DNA from: JALYOC01 sp036675345
Lineage (GTDB): Bacteria > Myxococcota > Myxococcia > Myxococcales > Myxococcaceae
Assembly (NCBI GenBank): GCA_036675345.1
Contig: JAKFFE010000044.1
Span: 1 to 64,000, forward strand
Direction of reading: 5' to 3'
Length of the DNA stretch: 64,000 nt
Within the stretch, counting starts at the first letter, position 1. Every line of letters begins with the position of its first letter. Below are positions 1-9,943 of the stretch, piece by piece. The notes beneath the pieces are model-generated. The model made no database searches and had not been told where the DNA came from. It saw only the letters and a program-made list of their open reading frames with translations. The position numbers and the translations under genes were made by a program.

Positions 1-135
1 GCATCCCCAAGAGACGCGCAGCCAACTTCGGAGGTCACATCTACGGCCTGGCGACTCTTCGGCATCAGCCGCTTAGATCACAACCCGAAGATGTGTGGGA
101 TCCTGAGAGCCTGTCCCCTTTATCGACCAGGTGCG

Positions 136-1008
136 TCAGGTCCCCTGGGCGGCGCGGATCGCCGGTTCCTTCTTGCCACCGTGACAGGTCCAGCAGGAGA
201 GCTCGCCCTCGCCCTTGAAGAACTTGGCGTCCAGCTCCTGGGTCATCTTGGACATGCCGCGGGCGATCTTCTTGTGCTTGTTGGAGTCGTCCGCCCAGTC
301 GCCGTTCTCGGCGTGGCAGAACTCGCAGGAGACGCCGAGGGCGATGGTGAAGTTGTCCATCACCCCCAGCACGTGCCGGGCCTCCATCCCCTTCATCATC
401 TCGATGTTCTTGTAGACCTTCTCCGCCGGCTGGCTGGCCTGGGCCGCGGTCAGCTGGCGCACCCGGCTCTTGGGCTTGGCCGCCACCGCGTCCTTGGGCA
501 GCTCGTTCTCCGGGTGGTCCTTGCCCTTGTGGCAGGTGAAGCAGGAGACCTGGGTCTTCCCCTCGAAGTAGTGGCTGTTGATCGCCGCCGCCATCTCGAT
601 CATCGCCCGCGCGGCCAGCTTGTCCTCCTTCTCATCGGAGGCGTAGTCGTCCTTCACGTGGCAGGCCTTGCAGCCCATCCCCACCGACGGCTTCATCGAC
701 TGCATCGCCGCCACCACGGTGTCCGCGCGGTCCTCCCCCAGCAGCTCGAGGTTCTTGAACACCTGGGACCCGGGCGCCAACCGCTTGGCGTTGTCCCAGT
801 CCTCCAGGTGCTCCGGTTCGGTGATTCCACCGCCGGCCATGATCGGCCGGACGTTCAAGGACCACTTCTCCGGGTCCTGCGGAGGAGCGGGTTCAGTGGA
901 CGGCGCGGGCGCGGCCGGCGCAGTGGAGGTGGTCGCGGGCTGCTCGGCGGCGCGCTGCGCGCAGGCGACGCTCAGCGCACAGCCAAGGATCAGGAGTCCA
1001 AGTCGCAT
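136..1008 (-). CDS. Tetraheme c-type cytochrome lipoprotein
   Basis: Probable lipid-anchored periplasmic electron carrier of 290 residues. The start at 1008 gives a lipoprotein signal with lipobox LSVAC and Cys at residue 16; longer frames run into the upstream transporter gene. Four CxxCH haem motifs lie at residues 113-117, 156-160, 228-232 and 272-276. The two halves look alike: each has a KNxE start, one CxxCH, a helix, FxG and a second CxxCH, so the protein looks like a duplicated diheme unit of the type found in the photosynthetic reaction-centre cytochrome subunit family (CytoC_RC), which also occurs in non-phototrophs. A Pro/Ala/Thr-rich linker follows the lipid anchor. It starts 29 bases after the POT transporter stop and is probably in the same transcript. 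Redox partners cannot be told from the sequence. Confidence 0.88.
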   Translation of the reverse strand: MRLGLLILGCALSVACAQRAAEQPATTSTAPAAPAPSTEPAPPQDPEKWSLNVRPIMAGGGITEPEHLEDWDNAKRLAPGSQVFKNLELLGEDRADTVVAAMQSMKPSVGMGCKACHVKDDYASDEKEDKLAARAMIEMAAAINSHYFEGKTQVSCFTCHKGKDHPENELPKDAVAAKPKSRVRQLTAAQASQPAEKVYKNIEMMKGMEARHVLGVMDNFTIALGVSCEFCHAENGDWADDSNKHKKIARGMSKMTQELDAKFFKGEGELSCWTCHGGKKEPAIRAAQGT

Positions 1009-1037
1009 GGGTGCGGTCTCTGTACTTGAGGGCAAGA

Positions 1038-2444
<1,407 letters not shown>

Positions 2445-2459
2445 GCGACCTCGGTAAAA

Positions 2460-2474
2460 AGAAGGCGGCCTTCT
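2460..2474. promoter_or_regulatory. Perfect inverted repeat between divergent genes
   Basis: AGAAGGC-G-GCCTTCT has 7-base arms around one central base. It sits 16 bases before the transporter start and about 120 bases before nadA. A second imperfect hairpin (GGGAA..CCG/CGG TTCCC) follows near 2500-2520. It could be an operator or a leader structure for either gene; nothing ties it to a known regulator. Confidence 0.3.
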
Positions 2475-2596
2475 ACCAGATTGAAGCGGCGACGGGAAAA
2501 CCGTTGCGGTTCCCAACTGTTCCGGAGGTTCTTTCGCTGGCGTTCTGAGTTGTGGCACCGGTGGCAACCAGGCGCTACATACCCCTGACTCCCACC

Positions 2597-3553
2597 ATGA
2601 CCCCTGCCACCGCCCAGCAAATCCGCCACCTTCCGACGAACCTCGAAGAGGCGATCCAGGGGCTGAAGAAGCAGCTGAACGCGGTGATCCTGGCGCACTA
2701 CTACCAGGAGGGCGAAGTCCAGGACGTGGCGGACTTCGTGGGGGACAGCCTGGCCCTGGCGCAGGAGGCGGCGCGCACCCAGGCGGACGTGATCGTCTTC
2801 TGCGGCGTCCACTTCATGGCGGAGACGGCCAAGATCCTGAACCCCGGCAAGCTGGTGCTGCTGCCGGATCTCAACGCCGGCTGCTCGCTGGCGGATCGCT
2901 GTCCCCCGGCGCAGTTCAAGGCCTTCAAGGACAAGCACCCGGGCGCGTTCGTAGTCACCTACGTGAACAGCTCCGCCGCGGTGAAGGCGATGAGCGACGT
3001 GATCGTCACCTCCACCAATGCGGTGAAGATCGTCAACCAGATCCCCAGGGACCGGGAGATCATCTTCGCACCCGACCAGCACCTGGGGCGGCACGTGGCC
3101 AAGCAGACCGGGCGGGAGATGATCCTCTGGCCGGGCAGCTGCATCGTCCACGAGATCTTCAGCGAGAAGAAGCTGGTGCAGCTCAAGACGGTGCACCCGG
3201 ACGCGGTGGTGGTGGCCCACCCGGAGTGCGAGCAGAGCGTGCTCGATCACGCCGACTACATCGGGTCCACCAAGGGGATCCTGGAGCACGTGATCTCCAG
3301 CCCCAGTCAGAAGTTCATCGTCGCCACCGAGGCGGGGATCATCCACCAGATGGAGAAGCGGGCGCCGGGCAAGACGTTCATTCCCGCGCCCCCGGACAAC
3401 GGCTGCGCCTGCAACGACTGTCCGCACATGAAGCTGAACACGATGGAGAAGCTGTACCTCTGCATGGCGGACAAGCGACCTCAGCTGTGGCTGCCTCCCG
3501 AGTTGCAGAGGGCCGCACTGAAGCCGTTGCAGCAGATGTTGGATTGGTCCTAG
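2597..3553 (+). CDS. nadA: Quinolinate synthase NadA
   Basis: Condenses iminoaspartate with dihydroxyacetone phosphate to quinolinate in de novo NAD synthesis, using a [4Fe-4S] cluster in the cytoplasm. From the ATG at 2597 it has 318 residues. The three cluster ligands are visible: Cys69 in FCGVHFMAET, Cys182 in PGSCIVHE, and Cys275 in the CACNDCPHMK block. An in-frame GTG at 2552 would add 15 residues. Neither start has a good ribosome site: GGAGG at 2524-2528 is 23 bases from the GTG. I prefer the ATG because homology-like sequence begins just after it. nadB and nadC are not in the window, so the gene appears to be monocistronic. Confidence 0.93.
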   Translation: MTPATAQQIRHLPTNLEEAIQGLKKQLNAVILAHYYQEGEVQDVADFVGDSLALAQEAARTQADVIVFCGVHFMAETAKILNPGKLVLLPDLNAGCSLADRCPPAQFKAFKDKHPGAFVVTYVNSSAAVKAMSDVIVTSTNAVKIVNQIPRDREIIFAPDQHLGRHVAKQTGREMILWPGSCIVHEIFSEKKLVQLKTVHPDAVVVAHPECEQSVLDHADYIGSTKGILEHVISSPSQKFIVATEAGIIHQMEKRAPGKTFIPAPPDNGCACNDCPHMKLNTMEKLYLCMADKRPQLWLPPELQRAALKPLQQMLDWS

Positions 3554-3575
3554 CGCCCAGGGCTTTGGCGCGGCG

Positions 3576-3594
3576 CGTCGGGGAACATCCGACG
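3576..3594 (+). terminator. Possible terminator after nadA
   Basis: CGTCGG and CCGACG form a 6-base stem with a 7-base loop, 22 bases after the nadA stop. A short ATTTTA run comes about 15 bases later. The stem is weak, so this is tentative. Confidence 0.35.
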
Positions 3595-3622
3595 GTCTGC
3601 CCGGTATTTTACGAAAGACACC

Positions 3623-4279
3623 ATGGACAAAGTTGAAACCGAAATCATTGATGGCGTGGAGTCCTTGCAGCTTCGCACCCTGCAGGTCTTGGATCCCTCC
3701 GTGGCATTCCGCTTCTTCGCCGTCCCGACGCATCACCTGACGCCCGACTCGCGCCCGATCGCCTCCGACGAGCTGCTGGAGCCCGAGCTCCCGTATGTGC
3801 ACGAGGCCATCGAGAAGGCGCTGACCGGCGCCGAGTACCGGGACATGCGCGCCCGGGACCGGATGCTCTCGGTGCTGGGTCCGGATCAGTCGGATCGGCA
3901 CGGCGCCCCCGGCGAGGGCTACAGCGCGTCTGCCGTCTTCGCCCACCCGCCCCAGGATCTCCCCGCGCTGCTCCGTCTGGCCGACCAGCTGGACATGCTG
4001 GCCGAGCAGGAGACCGGCGAGCGGGCACTGGTGTGGAAGTGCTCGGACTGTTCCACCCGCTATGCGGTGCCGGTGGCCCTGGTGCGCCGGGTGGCGATCC
4101 GCTGCGAGCGCTGCGGTCACGCGGTGGAGCTGCACTCGGAGAGCAGCATCGGCGAGGAGTCGCTGCTGGATCCGACCCGGATCTCGGTGAACAAGGTCCG
4201 CCGCGAGCTGGCCAGCTTCTTCCGCGATGCGATGGCCCGCGGCTGGCCGGTGATGGTCGCCGCCACCGAACGCTCGTAG
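3623..4279 (+). CDS. Unknown protein with MJ0042-type zinc finger
   Basis: 218 residues, family not recognised overall. Around residues 135-170 there is a zinc ribbon, CSDC then 17 residues then CERCGH, whose spacing and flanking Tyr-x-Val-Pro pattern resemble the MJ0042-family finger found at the start of many myxobacterial regulators. Here it lies in the C-terminal half. The N-terminal 120 residues are mixed charged sequence without membrane segments or signal peptide, so it is probably cytoplasmic. The frame has typical third-position GC and a convergent neighbour. No catalytic motif is visible. Metal binding is inferred from the Cys pairs. Confidence 0.75.
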   Translation: MDKVETEIIDGVESLQLRTLQVLDPSVAFRFFAVPTHHLTPDSRPIASDELLEPELPYVHEAIEKALTGAEYRDMRARDRMLSVLGPDQSDRHGAPGEGYSASAVFAHPPQDLPALLRLADQLDMLAEQETGERALVWKCSDCSTRYAVPVALVRRVAIRCERCGHAVELHSESSIGEESLLDPTRISVNKVRRELASFFRDAMARGWPVMVAATERS

Positions 4280-4293
4280 TCGCTCCAACGACC

Positions 4294-4328
4294 CGGCCCG
4301 CCCCTCGCCTCGCGGCGAGGTCGGGCCG
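4294..4328. terminator. Bidirectional hairpin between convergent genes
   Basis: CGGCCCG/CGGGCCG encloses a second stem CTCGCC/GGCGAG with a TCGC loop. It lies 15 bases after the zinc-finger gene stop and 19 bases after the methyltransferase stop on the other strand. There is no U-run, which is common in GC-rich genomes. Confidence 0.6.
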
Positions 4329-4346
4329 GCGCCGACGGTACCCCGC

Positions 4347-5147
4347 TCAGCCCGCCGGCTTCTGGGCCTTCACCAGGATGAACGGGGGCAGCACCATCCG
4401 CTCGAAGCCCACCAGACCCGCGGCGGCCGAAGCGCTGCGCAGGTCATCCTCGCTGCGCGGGTGCAGCCCGGCCCGACGGTGGAGCAGCTGCCCCAGAGAT
4501 CCGGGGGGCAGATAGGTGCTGGCCACGAATCGGCCGCCCGGACGCAGCACCCGCCCCACCTCCAGGAACAGCCGGGACAGATCCCCGATCAGGTGCAGGG
4601 ATCCGGTCTGCAGCACCGCGCCCAGGGAGTGATCCTGGAAGGGCAGATAGGGGGCCTCGGCGCGGACGAAGTCCACCATCACGTTCGCCTCCCGGGCCTG
4701 GGCCACCGCCTCCTCCAGCATCGCCCGGGACACATCCAGGCCGATCACCGGCGGCATCCCCGGCTCGCGGGCCAGCCGGCGGGAGAAGAGGCCGGTGCCG
4801 CAGCCCAGGTCCAGCACCGGGCCCTCCGGGATCCCCACCACCGACCGGTAGAGCAGGTATTCGCTGTCCCGATCGAAGCGGCGCCGGGCGATCGCCATCT
4901 GGATCGCCGGACGGACGTAGCGTTCGTAGGCGCGGGCCACCGCCGGGCGCTCCAGGTTCTTCTGGAAGGCGCCTGGCTGCTCCCGCTCTCCCACCAGATC
5001 GGCCACCCCCTCCCCCACCGGATAGGTGGCGTCACAGCTGGGGCAGCGCACCGGTCCAAACACCAGCTCCGCGGTGTCCGCCTCCGGGATCAAGGGTCCA
5101 CGGCGGCACTTGGGACAACGCAGGATGTTCAGGGCGGCGCGGCGCAT
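4347..5147 (-). CDS. SAM-dependent methyltransferase with N-terminal zinc ribbon
   Basis: Class I methyltransferase of 266 residues. An N-terminal Trm112-like ribbon (CPKC at about residue 11, CPSC about 27 residues later, in the pattern RCPSCDATYP) is followed by the Rossmann motif I VLDLGCGTGLFSRRLA, an acidic motif II (GLDVS) and GxxLQTGSLHL near motif IV. This layout is seen in RlmA-type rRNA methyltransferases and in quinone or lipid methyltransferases, so the substrate is not determined. The ATG at 5147 puts the ribbon close to the N terminus; a start at 5186 would add 13 residues. Cytoplasmic; convergent with the zinc-finger gene. Confidence 0.82.
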   Translation of the reverse strand: MRRAALNILRCPKCRRGPLIPEADTAELVFGPVRCPSCDATYPVGEGVADLVGEREQPGAFQKNLERPAVARAYERYVRPAIQMAIARRRFDRDSEYLLYRSVVGIPEGPVLDLGCGTGLFSRRLAREPGMPPVIGLDVSRAMLEEAVAQAREANVMVDFVRAEAPYLPFQDHSLGAVLQTGSLHLIGDLSRLFLEVGRVLRPGGRFVASTYLPPGSLGQLLHRRAGLHPRSEDDLRSASAAAGLVGFERMVLPPFILVKAQKPAG

Positions 5148-5233
5148 GGTGTGCCCCGACGCTACCCGCATGGCGCGGCGCGGCAAAACCGTTTCGACGG
5201 CTGGGAAGTCGCCTGGCCGACCCCCAGGTCAGC

Positions 5234-5584
5234 TCAGATGAACACGCCGGAGGTCGCCTCCCAGCGCGCCTCCGTGGGCAGCTTCAGCGCGTCGAGGGTG
5301 CCCTTCACCGGCTCGACCATCCGCTTGTGCTTGCACGCCTTGCACTTGCACTGGCCCTTCTTGCAGGTGCAATCGGCGGCGCTCTGGCAGCTGCACTTGT
5401 CGGCGACCAGCACGTCGATCTCGCCCAGCAGCGCCCCCTGGACGTCCTTGGCGGGGTCGGAGGCGGTGGCCGGGGCCGGCTTCTCCACCGGCTTGGCCGC
5501 GTGCTCGCAGGCCTGCGCGGAGGAGGGAGCGGCGAACAGGACCAGCCCGAACAGCATCCCCGAGGCGACCAGATTGCGAGCCAT
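5234..5584 (-). CDS. Small exported protein with dense Cys cluster
   Basis: 116 residues, family not recognised. The ATG at 5584 is preceded by AGGAGG at ideal spacing. Residues 1-24 are a classic signal peptide ending SSAQA. Cys26 follows the likely cleavage site. Residues 64-84 hold seven Cys (64, 66, 72, 74, 79, 81, 84) in CxC and CxxC patterns with many Lys, much like a metallothionein motif, but on a secreted protein. The role could be periplasmic metal binding (copper or zinc) or a compact disulfide fold; the sequence does not decide. A Pro/Ala/Lys linker separates the signal from the cluster. It is a single gene upstream of the methyltransferase on the same strand. Confidence 0.78.
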   Translation of the reverse strand: MARNLVASGMLFGLVLFAAPSSAQACEHAAKPVEKPAPATASDPAKDVQGALLGEIDVLVADKCSCQSAADCTCKKGQCKCKACKHKRMVEPVKGTLDALKLPTEARWEATSGVFI

Positions 5585-5685
5585 CACATCCTCCTCGGAG
5601 CGCCAATGCCCCTTCCAAGCCCGGCCCCCATAGCCGAACTGGGGGTGGCCTGGCAAATGGCACATGCTACCTTTCGCCACCTCCC

Positions 5686-7275
5686 GTGGAACTCCGGCTC
5701 GCTCGCTCCTGGTACCTCCTCGCGTTGTTCGCCGGCGCGCTGCCGCTGTGGATCGCCGGCCGGCTGCCGATGGTGGACCTTCCCCAGCACCTGCACCTGA
5801 TCTCGGTGCTGCACCGGCTGGACGATCCCACCACCCTCTACCCCGCCGAGTTCGCGCTCCGCGGACAGCTGACCCCGTACCTCGGCTACTACCACGCGGT
5901 CAGCCTGCTCCACTGGCTGCTGCCGCTGCCGCTGGCCAACAAGGCGTTCCTCACCGCGTATGTGATCGGCCTGCCGCTGTCGCTGGCGGCGCTGCTGCGG
6001 GCGCTGCGCCGCCCCACCTGGCCCTCGCTGCTGGCGCTGCCGTTCGCCTACGGGGACAGCTTCGCCTGGGGCTTTGTGAACTTCTGCAGCGCGCTGCCGC
6101 TGACCCTGGTCAGCTGCGCCTGGTTCGTGCGCGCCCTGGTGGACCCGGCCCACCGCCGTCGCTGGGGGCTGCTGGTGGCCCTGGGCACCACCGCCTCTCT
6201 GCTGTTCCACGTGCAGGCCTTCGCCTTCCTGGCGGTGGCGTTGCCGTTCCTGCTGCTGACCACCCGGGCCCCGGATCCGACCGCGGGGGGCGGACTGCCA
6301 GGCTGGCTGCGCCCGCGCGCCGCGGCGCTGCTGGGGGTGATCCCGGGGGTGGTGCTGTTCCTGCTCTGGGTGGGGCTGCGGCTGGGCGAGCCCACCGAGG
6401 TGGAGCAGGGAGCACCCTGGAAGGCCTGGGGCCCGATGCTCAGCTCCCAGAACCTGGCCTTCAAGCCCTTCTCCCAGAACCTGGCCGAGCTGTTCTCGGT
6501 GCTGGCCAACCAGTTCCAGGATGGGTCGGATCGCTGGCCGTTGTACGCGGTGGCCGCGGTGGGCGCGGTGGCGCTGTTGCTGGGGGTGAGCCAGTGGCGC
6601 CTTCCCTCCGGAGGCTGGGGGTGGGTGGAGGCGTGCCGGATGCCCGGGCTGGCCCTGCTGGCGCTGGTCCTGTTCTTCACCCTGCCCTTCGACATCCGGG
6701 GCTTCAGCTACTACCTCAACACCCGCTACGCCCACCTGGCGGCCCCGTTGCTGCTGGCCTCGCTGCCCCCGCTGGGGTCGCTGCTCCACCGGCGGTGGCT
6801 GCTGTACGCGGCGGTGGCCTGCGCCGGGCTGCTGGCGCTGATCCACGGCCGGGGCTACGCGCGCTTCAACGAGGAGTCCTCGACGCTGGACCAGGTGATC
6901 GCCCACACCGCGCCGCGCCCGAGGGTGATGGGGCTGATCTTCGATTCGCGCTCCAGCGTGGTGCGCCACCCGGTGTACCTGCATTCGGCGGCGGAGCTGG
7001 CCCGGGCGCGTGGCGGGTTGACCAACTTCAGCTTCGCCCTCACCCCCCACTCCCCGCTCCGGTACCGCCACACCCCGCCGCCCACCTTCAGCTCCGAATG
7101 GCGGCCGGACACCTTCCGTTACGAGACCATGGGCCCGGCCTACGATCACTTCCTGGTCAGGGGGGTGGATCCGCAGCGGATCTTCGGGCCGCGGTTGCAG
7201 TCGGAGCTTGCAGTCGCCACCTCCGCCGGGGGCTTCTCGCTGGTGCGCCGCCGGTCCGCCGCTCCGCCCCGGTAG
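5686..7275 (+). CDS. Polytopic membrane protein, possibly GT-C glycosyltransferase-like
   Basis: 529 residues with about 10-12 hydrophobic segments and a C-terminal soluble part of about 130 residues. An acidic patch in the first periplasmic loop (MVDLPQHLH, around residue 30) recalls the DE/DD loop of GT-C membrane glycosyltransferases, but I cannot identify a family with confidence. The start is GTG at 5686; there is no strong ribosome site. The divergent partner is the Cys-cluster protein. The last 100 residues (HPVYLHSAAE, FRYETMGPAYDHF) look extracytoplasmic. No lipid-linked sugar operon is nearby to support a role. Confidence 0.7.
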   Translation: MELRLARSWYLLALFAGALPLWIAGRLPMVDLPQHLHLISVLHRLDDPTTLYPAEFALRGQLTPYLGYYHAVSLLHWLLPLPLANKAFLTAYVIGLPLSLAALLRALRRPTWPSLLALPFAYGDSFAWGFVNFCSALPLTLVSCAWFVRALVDPAHRRRWGLLVALGTTASLLFHVQAFAFLAVALPFLLLTTRAPDPTAGGGLPGWLRPRAAALLGVIPGVVLFLLWVGLRLGEPTEVEQGAPWKAWGPMLSSQNLAFKPFSQNLAELFSVLANQFQDGSDRWPLYAVAAVGAVALLLGVSQWRLPSGGWGWVEACRMPGLALLALVLFFTLPFDIRGFSYYLNTRYAHLAAPLLLASLPPLGSLLHRRWLLYAAVACAGLLALIHGRGYARFNEESSTLDQVIAHTAPRPRVMGLIFDSRSSVVRHPVYLHSAAELARARGGLTNFSFALTPHSPLRYRHTPPPTFSSEWRPDTFRYETMGPAYDHFLVRGVDPQRIFGPRLQSELAVATSAGGFSLVRRRSAAPPR

Positions 7276-7281
7276 GAAGAC

Positions 7282-7677
7282 TCAGGGGGCCGCCGGCCCC
7301 ACCCACACCCCGAAGAGGCACTCCTCCAGTCCGGCCAGGTGCAGCGGCGAGCGGGGACCGGGGGGGCGCACCACCTCGCCGCCGGCGGTGAACTGCCGGT
7401 TGGCGGTCACGTCCACGATCAACCCCTGCAGCACCAGCAGTCGCTCCAGGTCCTGGCTGGGTCGGGGAGGGATCGCGGTGCCCGGCGGCCCCCGGGCCAG
7501 CAGACCGCGGGCGCGCCGGTCGGCCAGCGGGATCCGGACCACGCTGATTCCGTCCACCCGGCTGCGGATCCAACAGGACGGATCACCCACCAGCGCCAGC
7601 AAGCCGTCGGCCACGTCGGGTCCGATCCCGAAGAACACAGCCAACTGGTCTCGCCACACCGCCGGTCCTCTCTGCAC
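7282..7677 (-). CDS. Small protein of unknown function
   Basis: 131 residues, family not recognised. Codon use is typical of the genome (mostly G/C third bases, CTG and GTG rich), which supports real coding. The GTG start at 7677 is preceded by a GGGGGG run. It ends 6 bases from the convergent membrane-protein stop. Hydrophobic beta-like stretches (GISVVRIPL, GLIVDVTANR) suggest a compact soluble domain; there is no signal, membrane segment or obvious catalytic motif. Confidence 0.6.
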   Translation of the reverse strand: MQRGPAVWRDQLAVFFGIGPDVADGLLALVGDPSCWIRSRVDGISVVRIPLADRRARGLLARGPPGTAIPPRPSQDLERLLVLQGLIVDVTANRQFTAGGEVVRPPGPRSPLHLAGLEECLFGVWVGPAAP

Positions 7678-7801
7678 GAACCCCCCGCGCCCCTGTTGCG
7701 CCCCAGGGCACCAAGCATGTGACGACTCCGTGCTTTTTCCAACCGTGTCTCGCGCTTGCCCGCCCGCCGGTGAGCGAGCCCTCTGTTACAAACGTGGGGC
7801 G

Positions 7802-8971
7802 ATGAAGAGCCTGGATCCGAAGAAGCTGCTGCAGGCGCTGCAGTCCGGTGCCCCCGTTCCCTTCCCTGACGCGGAGGCGGGGCTGGCCACCCGCCTGCTG
7901 ACCCAGCCCCACCCGGACCTGACCGAGGTCGAGTCCCTGCCGGCGGTCCTGGCCGAGGCGCTGCTGGAGGCGGCCGTGGCCCGCGGGGACGCGGCCCTGG
8001 TGGAGCGGCTGTCGGTCTCCACCCACAAGGTGCTGGCCAAGGCAGCCAAGAAGGCGGCCTATCGGCTGCGCTCCGCCGGACTGGAGGTGCAGTCCCCGGC
8101 GACCTCCTCCGCCGCGCCCGCCCCGCCCGCGGCCACCGACGAGCTCCCCGCGCTCCTCTCCGGGGTCACCGGCAGTGGAGAACGGGCGCTGGTGGTGGTC
8201 CGCCCCCTGCGCGCCGGCGGGCTGGACATGTTCCAGCTGGTGATCTCCGACGAGCTGGGGGTGTTGCACCTGCGGCGCCAGTCCACCTCCCGCAGCGCGT
8301 ATCGCGCGCAGGTCAAGGAGCTGCGGCGGGGCCAGGTCCCCACCTTGGAGGTGGACACCGCGCGGGCACGGGAGGAGCTGTCGGTGGCCCTGGGCGCCAA
8401 CCTGGCCTCCCGCACTCCGCTGCCGCCCCACACCGACGAGCTGGCCCGCGCGCTGGGCGCCCGCCCGGTGGAGACCGAGCCCGACCTCCCGCTCCCGGAG
8501 GAGGGGGACGCGACCCTGGCCACCGAGGCCCACACCCTCCACAACGAACCGGAGATCCGCGGCTGGCTGCCTCCGGAGGAGGACCTGCGCGCGGTCTCGG
8601 AGAAGCTGGAGGCGATGGCCCAAAGCCCGCTGGCGCTGACCGAGGCCCAGCGCGGACAGCAGATGTTCGAGCTGTTCCGCCACAGCGCCCAGGCGTTCTT
8701 CACCCCCGCGCGCAGCCGCCTCTACGCGCGCCGGCTGTGGCGGATGGCGGAGCTGTTCGAGCGCACCGGCCGCGAGCGCCAGGCCCGGCTGGCCCGCGCC
8801 GAGGCCCGCCGGTTGTTCCACCAGGCCCCCGGCTACTTCACCCGCTTCGGGGAGTTCATCTTCGAGAAGGTGGTGCACCTGAGCCGGATCCTGCCCCACC
8901 AGGGTCCGGCCCCGGTTACCCCGGAGCCGGAGCCGGAGCCGGCGCCGACCGGCCAGCTGATCATCCCCTGA
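7802..8971 (+). CDS. Unknown soluble protein with HEAT-like N terminus
   Basis: 389 residues, family not recognised. Residues 1-100 are helical with repeated Ala/Leu-rich segments (LAEALLEAAVARGD, AKAAKKAAYRL), an Ala/Pro linker follows, then a beta-rich middle domain (RALVVVRPLR, MFQLVISDELGVLHLRR) and a long helical C-terminal domain rich in Arg and Phe. The ATG at 7802 starts cleanly; a longer in-frame extension upstream overlaps the antisense gene and is unlikely. The end of the gene carries three and a half copies of a GAGCCG hexamer (8921-8942) encoding Pro-Glu repeats, a spot that may slip. Probably cytoplasmic. Confidence 0.75.
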   Translation: MKSLDPKKLLQALQSGAPVPFPDAEAGLATRLLTQPHPDLTEVESLPAVLAEALLEAAVARGDAALVERLSVSTHKVLAKAAKKAAYRLRSAGLEVQSPATSSAAPAPPAATDELPALLSGVTGSGERALVVVRPLRAGGLDMFQLVISDELGVLHLRRQSTSRSAYRAQVKELRRGQVPTLEVDTARAREELSVALGANLASRTPLPPHTDELARALGARPVETEPDLPLPEEGDATLATEAHTLHNEPEIRGWLPPEEDLRAVSEKLEAMAQSPLALTEAQRGQQMFELFRHSAQAFFTPARSRLYARRLWRMAELFERTGRERQARLARAEARRLFHQAPGYFTRFGEFIFEKVVHLSRILPHQGPAPVTPEPEPEPAPTGQLIIP

Positions 8972-8975
8972 CCGG

Positions 8976-9788
8976 CTAGACGCTGCGCCGGAGCAGGAAC
9001 TCCAGATTGGCGTCCTCCCACCGCTGGGCGCGCTGGATGTCGTGGAAGCGGCGCTCGGCCTCCAGGAACTCCGGGGTGTGGACGCAGCGGCGGCCGCTCT
9101 CCCCCCGGCGGGCGCGGTGGACGTGGTGGAGCATCTCGTGGAACACGATCCACTCCACGAAGAAGCGCGGCACCCGCTCATGGTCCAGCACCGGGTGGAT
9201 CCGGATCACCCGCGAGTCGGAGGAGTAGGAGCCCATCTTGATGCTCTTGCGCGGCCGGGTGATGCGGGGCGCGGGGCCGTAGGTGATGGTCAGCTTGATC
9301 CGGCTGCGGAAGTAGCGCCGGTTGAGGGCCTCGTAGATGTGCGCCAGATCGTGGTGGCGGCCCACCGGATCGATCCGCAGCCGCTTGCGCATCTCGCTGG
9401 CCGGCAGCTTGCGGATCAACGCCTTGTTCTTCTCGATGTAGCGGTCCAGCACCGCCGAGGCCTCGGAGTCCGACCCGCGGACATAGCGGGTCAGCGCGTC
9501 CAGCACGTCCTCCGGAGCGGCCAGGAACATGTGGTGCAACCGCAGCCACCAGGCCCCGCCCTGCTTGAGGAAGGTGACCATGGTGTGGGTGTTGTCGTGG
9601 ACCTCGATCGCCACCCGCGCCCGCAACCGGGTGCGCATCCGCCGCTCCAGCACCCGGCGCCAGACGCGGATCAACCGATCCGGTTCGGCCAACGAGCGGG
9701 GCGCCGCGCGCGCGATGCGCGGGGCGGGGTAAGTCCGCTTCCTGCCTAGCTTTTTTCTGTTCTTCGGAGACTTTTCCCGCGGAGCCAT
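8976..9788 (-). CDS. SprT-like zinc metallopeptidase-fold protein
   Basis: 270 residues. The zinc motif HEMLHH lies at residues 217-222 inside a hydrophobic helix (WIVFHEMLHH), followed by His237 in HTPEF, matching the third ligand position of SprT-like proteins. A beta strand and IRIHP precede it, as in that family. The N-terminal 140 residues, with a very basic first 30, are an extra domain not normally present in SprT. No signal peptide, so it is cytoplasmic. SprT/Spartan relatives act on DNA-protein crosslinks; that role is only a family possibility here. ATG at 9788. Confidence 0.8.
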   Translation of the reverse strand: MAPREKSPKNRKKLGRKRTYPAPRIARAAPRSLAEPDRLIRVWRRVLERRMRTRLRARVAIEVHDNTHTMVTFLKQGGAWWLRLHHMFLAAPEDVLDALTRYVRGSDSEASAVLDRYIEKNKALIRKLPASEMRKRLRIDPVGRHHDLAHIYEALNRRYFRSRIKLTITYGPAPRITRPRKSIKMGSYSSDSRVIRIHPVLDHERVPRFFVEWIVFHEMLHHVHRARRGESGRRCVHTPEFLEAERRFHDIQRAQRWEDANLEFLLRRSV

Positions 9789-9943
9789 GACGCCAGAGAG
9801 CTTACGGGAATGGATTTCAACGGAGCAAAGGGTGCCTTGCCCGACATGGCTCCAGCAATTTCAAGGTCTTACACTCACGGAGTGGGCAACCAGGCAGGTT
9901 TTTTTGGGGTCTTGACCGCCCCGGGATTGTCGCGGGGGAGGGA

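Noticed and set aside
1..135. Possible end of a rightward gene (NFGGHIYGL, rhomboid-like flavour)
   Set aside because: The frame continues into the antisense of the cytochrome gene without a sensible stop, and the match is only a few residues. No gene is called here.
8921..8942. GAGCCG hexamer repeat as a possible regulatory tandem repeat
   Set aside because: It lies inside the coding sequence and encodes a Pro-Glu tail; only three and a half copies.
9898..9904. Run of T bases that could mark a terminator after the kinase gene
   Set aside because: The run reads as A on the leftward transcript of both neighbours, and no stable hairpin precedes it on the rightward strand.
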